A stretch of DNA of 64,000 nt from Burkholderiales bacterium (GTDB taxonomy: Bacteria; Pseudomonadota; Gammaproteobacteria; Burkholderiales; Burkholderiaceae_D): contig JACQDX010000114.1 in NCBI GenBank assembly GCA_016200895.1, forward strand, positions 1 to 64,000. Direction: 5' to 3'. Made by a program: the position numbers and the translations under genes. The notes beneath the pieces were generated by a model, which did no database searches, had not been told where the DNA came from, and saw only the letters and a list, made by a program, of their open reading frames with translations. Below are positions 29,306 through 37,579 of this stretch, piece by piece. Every line of letters begins with the position of its first letter. Positions within the stretch are counted from its first letter, which is position 1.

Positions 29306-30373
29306 ATGAAAAATCATTTGATGAATAAAGGCGTTATTTACGCATTGCTGGCAGCCGCCCTGTTTGGCATCAGCACGCCATTCGCCAAGACGATGGTGGC
29401 GGATATTGCCCCAGTCATGCTGGCGGGTGTCTTGTACATGAGCAGTGGCTTGGGCTTGTTGCTGATTTTTATTTTGCGCTCCGTCATTTTTCGTAACCAG
29501 CAGGATCAATTTGTGCCACTCACCCGGCCAGATTTCCCTTGGCTTGCTGGTGCAATACTCACTGGCGGTGTTGCCGGGCCAGTGTTATTGATGATGGGTT
29601 TGACGCTGACACCAGCGTCGACAACGTCTCTGTTGCTGAATCTGGAAGGTGTATTGACAGCATTGCTTGCCTGGTTTGTTTTCAAAGAAAATTTTGACCA
29701 GCGCATCTTTCTGGGTATGCTGTTGATCGTGGTGGCAGGTGTGCTTTTATCCTGGGATCAAGTGCCGGTTTTGGGCGTGCCGTGGGGCGCTTTAGCGATT
29801 GCAGCGGCTTGCTTGTGTTGGGCCATTGACAATAATCTGACGCGCAAGGTGGCTGCCAGTGATGCCTTGCAAATTGCAGGCATCAAGGGTTTGGTTGCAG
29901 GTGCCGTCAACCTGAGTATTGCTCTGGCATCAGGCTATCAACTGCCGCATGACTACACCTTGCTATCGGTGGGCCTGATAGGGTTTTCTGGCTATGGTCT
30001 TAGCCTGGTCATGTTTGTACTGGCACTGCGGCATCTGGGTGCTGCACGCACCGGCGCCTATTTTTCGTCAGCACCTTTTGTCGGGACGGTCGTGTCTTTG
30101 CTGTTTCTGGGGGAACGGCCCGGTAGTGTCTTTTGGCTGGCTGCATTTTTGATGTTGGCGGGCATCTGGCTACATCTGACCGAAAACCATGAGCACGAAC
30201 ATGATCACGAAGCTCTGCAGCATACGCATGAACATACCCATGACCTGCATCACCAGCATGAACATGAAGCCGGGTGGGATGGCACCGAGCCACATGTGCA
30301 TCAGCACCAGCATCATCCCTTAAGGCACAAACATCCGCATTATCCGGATATGCATCATCAGCACGTGCACTAA
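29306..30373 (+). CDS. EamA/DMT-type exporter with histidine-rich C-terminal tail
   Basis: About 355 residues. Ten hydrophobic helices in two EamA halves (AALFGISTPFAKTMV; LLNLEGVLTALLAWFVFKE; FSGYGLSLVMFVLALRHLGAARTGAYFSSAPF) are followed by a tail in which 24 of the last 63 residues are His. The tail is out of keeping with ordinary metabolite exporters and suggests metal sensing or binding. It starts 30 bases after cadR on the same strand and is likely co-transcribed. The exact start is uncertain (ATG 29306 or 29321). The substrate is unknown. Confidence 0.85.
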   Translation: MKNHLMNKGVIYALLAAALFGISTPFAKTMVADIAPVMLAGVLYMSSGLGLLLIFILRSVIFRNQQDQFVPLTRPDFPWLAGAILTGGVAGPVLLMMGLTLTPASTTSLLLNLEGVLTALLAWFVFKENFDQRIFLGMLLIVVAGVLLSWDQVPVLGVPWGALAIAAACLCWAIDNNLTRKVAASDALQIAGIKGLVAGAVNLSIALASGYQLPHDYTLLSVGLIGFSGYGLSLVMFVLALRHLGAARTGAYFSSAPFVGTVVSLLFLGERPGSVFWLAAFLMLAGIWLHLTENHEHEHDHEALQHTHEHTHDLHHQHEHEAGWDGTEPHVHQHQHHPLRHKHPHYPDMHHQHVH

Positions 30374-30394
30374 TGATGCATATTCTTATACGCC

Positions 30395-31306
30395 TTACAT
30401 TCTGACCAATGTGGATTTCCCAAACAGGCTTTCGATCAAATCGACTGCCAGCACGGCTGTCTGGTTACGCACATCCAGTGCCGGGTTCAGCTCTACTACA
30501 TCCAGCGATGCCATCAAGCCGGTATCGGCAATCATTTCCATGCACAACTGTGCTTCGCGATAAGTTGGGCCGCCGAGTACCGCTGTGCCTACGCCAGGGG
30601 CGATACCGGGGTCCAGGCAATCGAGGTCAAAACTCACGTGCAAATGGGTATTGCTATCAAGGTTAGCCAATACGGAAGACATGACATTGCGCATGCCATA
30701 TTCATCGATGTAACGCATGTCGAATACCTGCATACCCATTTCATGGATGAACTTGCGCTCGCCATCATCGACGCTGCGTATGCCTATCAGGCGTATGTCG
30801 GTCGGTTGGATGGCAGGCGTCTGGCCGCTGTAGTTGATCAGCTCTTTGGGGCCATGACCCATGAGGCAGGCGACTGGCATGCCGTGGATATTGCCGGTAG
30901 GGCTGATAGTGGACAGGTTGCTATCGGCATGGGCATCAAACCACAAGACGCGCAATTTTTTGCCAGCGCGGCGGCAGTGGGCTGCCACCGCGCTGATGGA
31001 ACCTATCGCCAGACAATGATCACCACCGAGCATCATGGGCATATGGCCATCTTGCAAGGCCTTGGCGACGGCATCATACACAGCCTGGTTCCAGTCTATC
31101 GCCTCTTTCAGATGGCGCAAGCCATTCACTGGTTGCTCCCAGGGATTGGCCGGACCATGCAAATTGCCATGATCGATGACTTTCAAGCCGCGTGCCGTCA
31201 AAGCCTCGTTCAGGCCAGCCACACGTAATGCATCGGGCCCCATGCCCGCGCCTCTGACGCTTGCACCTACATCGGTAGGCGCTCCAATTAAGGAAATGGT
31301 TTTCAT
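30395..31306 (-). CDS. rocF: Arginase
   Basis: Product of 303 residues. The binuclear Mn site is complete: GGDHCLAIG, WFDAHADSN and SFDLDCLDP. It splits arginine into ornithine and urea in the cytoplasm. The ornithine cyclodeaminase gene lies just upstream on the same strand (36 bp between the genes), giving a route from arginine to proline. Confidence 0.95.
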   Translation of the reverse strand: MKTISLIGAPTDVGASVRGAGMGPDALRVAGLNEALTARGLKVIDHGNLHGPANPWEQPVNGLRHLKEAIDWNQAVYDAVAKALQDGHMPMMLGGDHCLAIGSISAVAAHCRRAGKKLRVLWFDAHADSNLSTISPTGNIHGMPVACLMGHGPKELINYSGQTPAIQPTDIRLIGIRSVDDGERKFIHEMGMQVFDMRYIDEYGMRNVMSSVLANLDSNTHLHVSFDLDCLDPGIAPGVGTAVLGGPTYREAQLCMEMIADTGLMASLDVVELNPALDVRNQTAVLAVDLIESLFGKSTLVRM

Positions 31307-31341
31307 TCGTTTCTAGTGTAATGCCTGGGTCAGGATAGACT

Positions 31342-32421
31342 TCAAGCGTTTATTGGTGCTGCACAATCTGTATTGCTACGGGCAGGGCTGGCAACATTGG
31401 TGCTTGTTGCTGCCATTCCCATACCAAACAGGTCTTTCGGGTTCATCATTTCAGGGATCAGATCCAGCACCGGTGAATTTGCCTGCATGACATATTTTTC
31501 CAGATAACGCATGGCAGAAAAATCTTCTAGCGCAAATCCGACAGAATCAAATACCGTGACTTGCTCTGTATTGCTGCGGCCTGTGGCATTACCTGCCAGG
31601 ATAGTCCACAGTTCGGTCACCTTGAAGTCAGCAGGCATTTGCTGCAATTCACCTTCTATGCGGGATTGTGGTTCGTACTCCACCACCACATAGGCATTAT
31701 TCAAAATGTCTGCATGCAATTCTGTCTTGCCTGGGCAATCGCCACCTACGCCATTGATATGCATGCCGGGTTCTATCATGTCCGGGGTCAATATGATGGC
31801 ATTGGTTTTGTCTGCTGTCACCGTGGTTACTATATCCGCGCCCTTGACTGCCTCGGCAGTGGAGCTGGCACGTATCACGCGTAATTCTGGATACATGCGC
31901 AAATTATGGATTAATTTGTCGGTTGCTGCAGGGTCAATGTCATATACACGCAACTCTTTGATGCCCAGCATGGCATGAAAAGCCACTGCCTGGAACTCAC
32001 TTTGCGCACCATTGCCGATCAGGGCCATAACACGGCTGTCTGGCCTGGCCATATAAGTGGCTGCCAGGGCAGAGGTGGCGGCAGTGCGTATGGCGGTTGT
32101 CAGTGTCAGCTCTGACAGCAGGCGAGGGTAGCCAGTGTTCACATCTGCCAGCACGCCAAATGCAGTTACCGTCAGCAAACCAGCCTGGGTGTTTTTGGGG
32201 TGGCCATTAACGTATTTGAATGAGTATTGACTACCGTCAGAGATAGGCATCAGTTCTATGACACCTACGTCTGAATGATTGGCTACCCGCGCTGATTTGT
32301 CAAACGACTGCCAGCGCAAATAATCTTCCTTGATCATGCCAGCCAGACGCGCAATGGCATCTTCCAGCCTGGTTTTCTTCAAGTGGTTTTGCATTTCTTT
32401 TGTGCCGATGAAGGTCACCAT
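31342..32421 (-). CDS. Ornithine cyclodeaminase
   Basis: About 359 residues of the OCD/mu-crystallin family. Substrate and NAD motifs include KYVNGHPKNTQAGLLTV and the Rossmann region VMALIGNGAQSEFQAVAFH. It converts ornithine to proline and ammonia, using bound NAD. ATG at 32421 has GGAGA upstream; the frame opens at 32526 but lacks that site. It is first in an operon with arginase and is divergent from an Lrp-type gene. Confidence 0.92.
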   Translation of the reverse strand: MVTFIGTKEMQNHLKKTRLEDAIARLAGMIKEDYLRWQSFDKSARVANHSDVGVIELMPISDGSQYSFKYVNGHPKNTQAGLLTVTAFGVLADVNTGYPRLLSELTLTTAIRTAATSALAATYMARPDSRVMALIGNGAQSEFQAVAFHAMLGIKELRVYDIDPAATDKLIHNLRMYPELRVIRASSTAEAVKGADIVTTVTADKTNAIILTPDMIEPGMHINGVGGDCPGKTELHADILNNAYVVVEYEPQSRIEGELQQMPADFKVTELWTILAGNATGRSNTEQVTVFDSVGFALEDFSAMRYLEKYVMQANSPVLDLIPEMMNPKDLFGMGMAATSTNVASPARSNTDCAAPINA

Positions 32422-32782
32422 AATGTTCTCCGTGTTTACCATATTTATATATAAGGACTTGCGGGAACACATTTCAGAGGCTATTGCGAAATCACCCTGG
32501 TTTTCCTGATGTTGCGAGACTTCCATTCACTCCTTCAAAGAAGAGTGAGGTTTTTGAAAATCCACCAGACCCATTTCGCATCAGGCTCTTGCGCACCTGT
32601 TGTGCTATGTATTCTGTTTACCATTGTAGCCAGCCGGGCAAAGAATTAGATTGCTAAATAAGATGTAAATTTCATTTAAATAGAAATTAAGTTTCATTTA
32701 TTTTGAATTAATGTGTTTTAATTTCTTATTTATGGAAAATGACAAAATATCCTGAAAATCGGGATAAAGCCAGGAGGTTTAG
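32422..32782. promoter_or_regulatory. Divergent promoter region of the arginine operon and the Lrp-type gene
   Basis: About 360 bp. The half near 32650-32730 is strongly AT-rich with A/T runs (AAATTTCATTTAAATAGAAATTAAG), as expected for Lrp binding and bent DNA. The remainder holds the leader of the cyclodeaminase gene. No open frame is convincing. Confidence 0.5.
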
Positions 32783-33238
32783 ATGGACGTGTATGACCGC
32801 AGTATCTTGCGCCATTTGCAACAAGATGGACGCATGAGCAATTTGAGCCTGGCCGAGCGTATACATTTGTCGGCTCCGCAAACTCTGCGCAGGGTCAGGA
32901 CGCTGGAAGAAAAAGGTGTGATACGTGCTTATGTTGCGCAGGTTGCGCCGGAGGCGCTGGGCCTTGGGGTGATGGCATTTGTTAATCTGTCTCTGGATAG
33001 GGAACAGTTTCGCAATGTACGTGAGGTAGAGCGGCAATTGAAGGCTTTCCCGGAAATCATAGAATGCCACACCATCTCTGGCGACTTTGATTACATTCTC
33101 AAAGTGGTTGCCAGTGATTTGAAAAGTCTGTCGCAATTCCTCACAGATACCCTGATGCAGGTGCCGGGGGTTGCCTCTCTGCGGTCCATGATCTGCATGG
33201 AAGAAATCAAGCCCGTTAGCGGCTTGCCGATAGACTAA
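32783..33238 (+). CDS. Lrp/AsnC-family regulator, probable control of arginine catabolism
   Basis: Product of 151 residues. An N-terminal helix-turn-helix (DRSILRHLQQDGRMSNLSLAERIHLSAPQTLRRVRTLEEKGVI) and a C-terminal RAM ligand domain (ECHTISGDFDYILKVVASDL). ATG follows AGGAGG. It is divergently placed against ornithine cyclodeaminase and arginase, the usual arrangement for a local activator responding to arginine or ornithine. The ligand is inferred. Confidence 0.88.
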   Translation: MDVYDRSILRHLQQDGRMSNLSLAERIHLSAPQTLRRVRTLEEKGVIRAYVAQVAPEALGLGVMAFVNLSLDREQFRNVREVERQLKAFPEIIECHTISGDFDYILKVVASDLKSLSQFLTDTLMQVPGVASLRSMICMEEIKPVSGLPID

Positions 33239-33239
33239 T

Positions 33240-34064
33240 TTATCTTTGCTTGCGCAGATTACGATAACGTTCTGCCCTGCTGGCGATAGTAGAAATCAGC
33301 TTTTCCGGGTCTATGGGTTTGCTGAGAAAATCATCTGCCCCGGTTTCTATGACGTTCATTTCTTTTTGTATGTCACTGGATAGGAAAACGATAGGTACAT
33401 CCAGATAGCGATTATTTTGCCTGATGATTTGCGCCATCTCCAGGCCATTGCAGACTGGCATGTTCAAATCTGTCAGCACCAGCTCAGGCTTGAATTTTTT
33501 CATGGACTCAAGAATTTCACTGGGGTCATTGATGGACCTCACATGCATGCCAGCGCTGCTGAGTATGGCATCGAAATAGGCGGCCAGCATTTCATCATCA
33601 TCGACCACGAGTATGCGATAGGCCAGCACTTCATTCCTGGCGATTTTTTCATCTATCTTCGCGCTCAGCGCTTCGACATCCAAGGGTTTGAGAAAATAGC
33701 CTGCAGCACCTTCCCTGACAGCGGCCAGCCGCTGTGCGAAATCATCTATCGCCGAAATGTAAATGATGGGGAAGTTGCTGATGACGCGGTTAGAAATTTT
33801 CTTGCGGGTCGCCATCCCTGCCGGACTATCTACATCGACAACCAGCGCCTGTGGCATCCTCACCATGATGGCAGATTGCAATTCATCTGCCTCATCAAAG
33901 CAGATGACTTCATGATGATACATTTCCAGAGTTGCGGCCAGTTGCTGACCTTCATCGGTATCCGAGAAATACAAATACACCAGGCTGCAATAATCAGGAT
34001 TGTTCAGCTCTTCGAAACTTTCTTCACTGCCGATTGTTGCTGACTCAGGGAGGTCGTTATTCAT
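33240..34064 (-). CDS. Response regulator with two receiver domains
   Basis: Product of 274 residues. The first receiver (about 25-145) is atypical: VVDVD carries a possible phospho-Asp and FLKPLD the Lys, but the N-terminal acidic pair is absent (YLYFSDTDEG). The second (about 148-270) is canonical, with VVDDDE, LTDLNMP and SKPIDP. No output domain follows, so it acts by protein contact. It lies 69 bp after the degenerate HD-GYP gene on the same strand and 1 bp from the convergent Lrp-type gene. Confidence 0.85.
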   Translation of the reverse strand: MNNDLPESATIGSEESFEELNNPDYCSLVYLYFSDTDEGQQLAATLEMYHHEVICFDEADELQSAIMVRMPQALVVDVDSPAGMATRKKISNRVISNFPIIYISAIDDFAQRLAAVREGAAGYFLKPLDVEALSAKIDEKIARNEVLAYRILVVDDDEMLAAYFDAILSSAGMHVRSINDPSEILESMKKFKPELVLTDLNMPVCNGLEMAQIIRQNNRYLDVPIVFLSSDIQKEMNVIETGADDFLSKPIDPEKLISTIASRAERYRNLRKQR

Positions 34065-34133
34065 GATAGTGTTTACTTAAATTCCGGTGGATAGGCAATC
34101 GGCATTTTGCCAGTGCGGGCTAGTCTAGTGTTT

Positions 34134-35276
34134 TCATAATCGGGCGATATCGCCCCATAAATGACGCATGGTAAATTTGACTGATACCTGGTCGCGGTGC
34201 AAGACTTCACGTATCGCCATCAGGGGTTTTTGCGTGTCGCGCCTGAGTGGCATGGATAGCGGTGTGCCTCGAGGCCCAAGAAGTGCGTGTACAAAAGGTG
34301 TCGTCGTGGTCTCACCTTTGCCAGTTACCACGGCGATTTCGCCGCTCTCCAGTCTGACGAAAGTGCCTATGGGGTAAGTACCCAGTTCCTTGATAAAAAC
34401 CGTGACCAGCATGGGATCGATCTTGGATTTACCTTCTACCAGAATATCGCGTAACGCCGCATTGGGCAGCATGGATTTGCGGTAACTGCGTGCACATACG
34501 CGGGCGCAGTAACGGTCGGCGAGGGAAATGATCTTGGCATTTTGCGGGATATCTACGCTGGTCTTCTTGGCGGGATAGCCGCTGCCGTCTTCACTCTCAT
34601 GGTGGTGCAAGACCCAGGATAGCCAGTCTTCGTTGTCAACTCCTGCGGCACGCAGCATGGCGACACCAGCTTCAGGATGCTGCGAAATCAATTCCTGTTC
34701 TGCCGCGTTCAGTGTTTCACTTTTCTCTTGCAGTTTCTCTTGCTGCCTCAGCATGGCGACATTCATGGTCAGTGCGGCAGCTGCCAGCAAGAGCATTTCA
34801 TCAGCAGGCTTTTTAAGTGTACGGGCGATCAGCAGGGATACTACGGCAGTATCGACAGAATGCCGGGGGCCATAGTTGTCGTCCTGGTTCAGCAAGATGC
34901 AACCCAGCGCCACATCGGGTGCCATGAAGACTGCTGCACCCATTTTTTTGGTCAGTGAGATAATCTGCGCTTGCACATCAGTTTCGGTACTGAGGTTATA
35001 GACCAGCCTGCGCAATTCTGTGCGTACGGCATTGATGGTGCGCACGACCGACGGGGCTTCACTGGCTTTTTCTGCGGGCTTGCCATCGCCGCGCAAACCA
35101 CCGTCAGATTTGCCAGTATCGGCAAACAGGCCGCGTTCTATCAGTGACAATACTTGATTTGGGCTGATGACAATAAAGCCTTTGCGTAATAACAGGCTGC
35201 CATCGCTGCCATAGACATCCCAGGGCAAAGCCTGGCCTATGACGATGTCAGACATCCCTATGCGTCTAGTTGACAT
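34134..35276 (-). CDS. HD-GYP-like protein lacking the HD pair
   Basis: About 380 residues. The C-terminal half aligns with HD-GYP domains: ISQHPEAG, VLHHHES and DGSGYP are present. Where active enzymes have HD-GK the sequence is AAALTMNVAML, so the metal-binding His and Asp are gone. Hydrolysis of c-di-GMP is therefore unlikely, and a binding or signalling role is more plausible. ATG at 35276 has GAGGTG upstream. It is followed by the double-receiver regulator, suggesting one pathway. Confidence 0.8.
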   Translation of the reverse strand: MSTRRIGMSDIVIGQALPWDVYGSDGSLLLRKGFIVISPNQVLSLIERGLFADTGKSDGGLRGDGKPAEKASEAPSVVRTINAVRTELRRLVYNLSTETDVQAQIISLTKKMGAAVFMAPDVALGCILLNQDDNYGPRHSVDTAVVSLLIARTLKKPADEMLLLAAAALTMNVAMLRQQEKLQEKSETLNAAEQELISQHPEAGVAMLRAAGVDNEDWLSWVLHHHESEDGSGYPAKKTSVDIPQNAKIISLADRYCARVCARSYRKSMLPNAALRDILVEGKSKIDPMLVTVFIKELGTYPIGTFVRLESGEIAVVTGKGETTTTPFVHALLGPRGTPLSMPLRRDTQKPLMAIREVLHRDQVSVKFTMRHLWGDIARL

Positions 35277-35476
35277 GCACACCTCGGACGGTGAATGGTG
35301 CTGGGGGATTAAGTTTGCTGAAATACCCTGTACTTTTAATTATCCTAGCAGAAATCTTTGTCCGTACTTGTTATCAAATGTCAAGAATGAATGAATCCGT
35401 TGCAGCCTTGCACTTGTGCGCTGCACAGCAATCTCTTGAAAACTGAACGGATATTGATGGAGTGCGTGTGCCTTGC

Positions 35477-36094
35477 TTACACCGCACGTTTAGCACCAAC
35501 CAGGGCGCAGCCGAAAAATATAAAAGTGGTTGCTCCGATTTTATTCATGTAAGAACCACCTTTTTCAGATGTCAGCCAGTTCTTGGCGCGCCCTGCAAAA
35601 ATCGCATAGCTGCTATGGATGATGACAATCAGGCTACTGTAAGTCATGACCAGTGCGGCAAATTGCAAGCCATAACTCATGGCTGGGTCTATGAATTGCG
35701 GGAATATCGACAGGAAGAAAAAAATCGCCTTGGGATTGGTCATTTGTAAAGACAGACCTTCCAGAAAGCGCTTCTTGAAACTCGCTTCATGGGCATTGCC
35801 TTCGGTAAAACGGAAAGCAGGTGCACGCCAGAGTTTGATACCCAGAAAAATCAGGTAAGCCGCACCGAGTAGTTTGAGGATAGTAAATGCAGTGGCAGAA
35901 GCCGCCAGAATCACACCCACGCTGGTGGCAGAAATTGCCGCAACAATCAGTGCGCCAAAAGCGATACCCAGAATGCCCCCAAAAGTGCCGCGCATGCCAT
36001 AGCGCAAGGCATTTGTTAGCGTCATGACTACACCAGGACCAGGGCTGAATACGGTGGCAGTTGCCATCAACAGGAATAGTGGATACAGTTTCAT
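35477..36094 (-). CDS. LysE/RhtB-family amino-acid exporter
   Basis: Product of 205 residues with about six membrane helices. The N-terminal motif FSPGPGVVMTLTNALRYGMRGTFGGILG is the LysE/RhtB signature, and QMTNPKAIFFFLSIFPQF the second conserved region. It exports amino acids or analogues from the cytoplasm; the substrate is not predictable. Transcribed alone, with about 190 bp of feature-poor sequence on each side. Confidence 0.9.
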   Translation of the reverse strand: MKLYPLFLLMATATVFSPGPGVVMTLTNALRYGMRGTFGGILGIAFGALIVAAISATSVGVILAASATAFTILKLLGAAYLIFLGIKLWRAPAFRFTEGNAHEASFKKRFLEGLSLQMTNPKAIFFFLSIFPQFIDPAMSYGLQFAALVMTYSSLIVIIHSSYAIFAGRAKNWLTSEKGGSYMNKIGATTFIFFGCALVGAKRAV

Positions 36095-36284
36095 GAGGGA
36101 ACTCTGTTTGTGTCAGGAGAGGAAATTGTACTCCCAAAAAATGCGACAACCAGGATACAGTTTTTTACGCAACAGATGGCAGTGGGACTGTGACTAGCGA
36201 TGGAGGATTTGGTATTGCGGGATGCTGCTCAGAGTGAGATTGCACTTAAGGATGAGCAGTCTCACCCCCAAGCGCATTAGAAAC

Positions 36285-36497
36285 TTAATGTGCCTTGGCG
36301 AAACGCAGGGCAAATTTCTTGAAATGGCGATAGCTGGCACCCAAGTCTTGCAGTGAGTCTATGGACTCAGTCAGGGATGCGCCTTGCTCGCTGAAATTGC
36401 TTTTGAATTCTTCAAATGCAGCTTCCAGAACAGCAGCCAGTTGGTGATTGTACAAGCGTCCAAAATTCAGATGGCGTCTTTTGATGCGCATTTTCAT
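36285..36497 (-). CDS. Small basic protein of unknown function
   Basis: Product of 70 residues. A basic start (MKMRIKRRHLNFG) leads to an amphipathic helix (HQLAAVLEAAFEEFKSNF) and a second helical segment ending in FKKFALRFAKAH. No family is recognised. An AAGG-type ribosome-binding site precedes the ATG. The even composition and clear start favour a real gene, but nothing shows its role. Confidence 0.5.
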   Translation of the reverse strand: MKMRIKRRHLNFGRLYNHQLAAVLEAAFEEFKSNFSEQGASLTESIDSLQDLGASYRHFKKFALRFAKAH

Positions 36498-36595
36498 GGT
36501 ATATCCTTTCAGTTGAAGGGCGGATTATAGAGTAATCCTTGCGCGGCCGGTATTTACTGTTTTTGCTCAAAAAATAACAGATCAGTAATTTACTG

Positions 36596-36788
36596 GGACT
36601 TACGCAAAATTGCCCTAGTAAAGTTATTGCTTTTAGGGAACATCCCTTGCAAGGGATGTTCGTTACATCGGCAGACAATATATGTCTGAAATCACGACTA
36701 CACCGTCAGCGACGAAGACAGTACTTTAGTACCGAATTTTGCTAAATGCGGGAGCTGCAACGCCGCTGGGGGTGGTTTTGCGTAAGTC
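36596..36788. repeat. Palindrome-ended element B (same family as element A, with insertion)
   Basis: A 193-bp unit with outer arms GGACTTACGCAAAA (36596 on) and TTTTGCGTAAGTC (to 36788), lying 3 bases beyond the regA stop. Relative to 8866-8965 it is inverted: the stretch with GTACTTTAGTAC (36721-36732) and the neighbouring GTCAGCGACGAAGACA is shared exactly. About 90 bp extra separates that core from the left arm and contains a perfect 24-bp palindrome at 36638-36661 and the arms CAGACA/TGTCTG near 36675. Confidence 0.85.
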
Positions 36789-36791
36789 TTG

Positions 36792-37328
36792 CTACTTAAT
36801 TCTTTGTTTCTCCAGCTTGCGCGCCAGCGTGCGTCTGTGCATGCCTAGCCTGCGGGCTGTTTCGGAAATATTAAAGTCGGTTTCGGCCAGTACTTCGTGG
36901 ATTCTTTCCCACTCCAGGTTTTTAATGGAAGTGGGACGATTCGTAATTTCTACATCTGCAGTGCCAGCGATATGTCCAAAGGCAGCTTCAATATCATCGG
37001 TGTTGGAAGGTTTGGACAGGTATTGGCAAGCCCCTAGTTTGACCGCTTCCACGGCAGTCGCAATACTGGCAAATCCTGTGAGTACGACAATCAGCATGTC
37101 GGGATTGTGCTGATGCAAAAGCTGTACGCAGGCAAGGCCCGAAGAGTGCCCGTTCAACTTCAGATCAACGACAGCGTAAGCAGGCATATGATCTGATAAT
37201 AATTTTTCTGCATCTTCCTTGCTACTTGCGTGCAGGACTGTATAGCCGCGCCGCTCAAACGAACGGCCCAGTGTGCGGGCAAAAGCAGTATCGTCTTCGA
37301 TAATGAGTAGCAGACGATTCTCTGACAT
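36792..37328 (-). CDS. regA: RegA/ActR/PrrA-type redox response regulator
   Basis: Product of 178 residues. A receiver with IIEDD, phospho-Asp55 in YAVVDLKLNG and Lys in YLSKPSN is followed by a Fis-type helix-turn-helix (ILAETDFNISETARRLGMHRRTLARKL), the RegA family layout. RegA proteins govern respiration and redox balance genes. Its partner kinase RegB lies upstream on the same strand, separated by palindromic element D. The neighbouring cyo operon is a natural target. Confidence 0.9.
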   Translation of the reverse strand: MSENRLLLIIEDDTAFARTLGRSFERRGYTVLHASSKEDAEKLLSDHMPAYAVVDLKLNGHSSGLACVQLLHQHNPDMLIVVLTGFASIATAVEAVKLGACQYLSKPSNTDDIEAAFGHIAGTADVEITNRPTSIKNLEWERIHEVLAETDFNISETARRLGMHRRTLARKLEKQRIK

Positions 37329-37443
37329 AGTGAAATAATTCCTGAGGTTAAAGCTGTATTTCGATGAGACGGGACAGAGCTGTTATTCCAGATCTTGTGA
37401 CATTGTAAAGTCTTTATTGATTTTCTTACCGGAATAATCTGCT

Positions 37444-37579
37444 TAAGGAATCTCTGATTAAGCATAGCGAGCGCCGTTAGTTTTACGCATTGACAACCCG
37501 GGCGCGCTTCGTACGACTGTACGGCGAGCATCGCAGGCTCAAAATAGCGGCGCGCAGTAGCTTAATCAGAGGTTCCTAA
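37444..37579. repeat. Palindrome-ended element D between regB and regA
   Basis: A 136-bp unit whose ends (37444-37463 and 37560-37579) pair at 18 of 20 positions; the conserved part is CTCTGATTAAGC. The inner core is GTACGACTGTAC (37511-37522), flanked by CGGCG/GCGCGC runs. On the minus strand the element begins inside the regB stop codon: the TAG is part of the arm TTAGGAACCTC. Confidence 0.85.

Noticed and set aside
34134-35276. Frameshifted HD-GYP pseudogene
   Set aside because: The frame is continuous and the remaining motifs are well kept, so substitution of the HD pair looks like divergence rather than decay.
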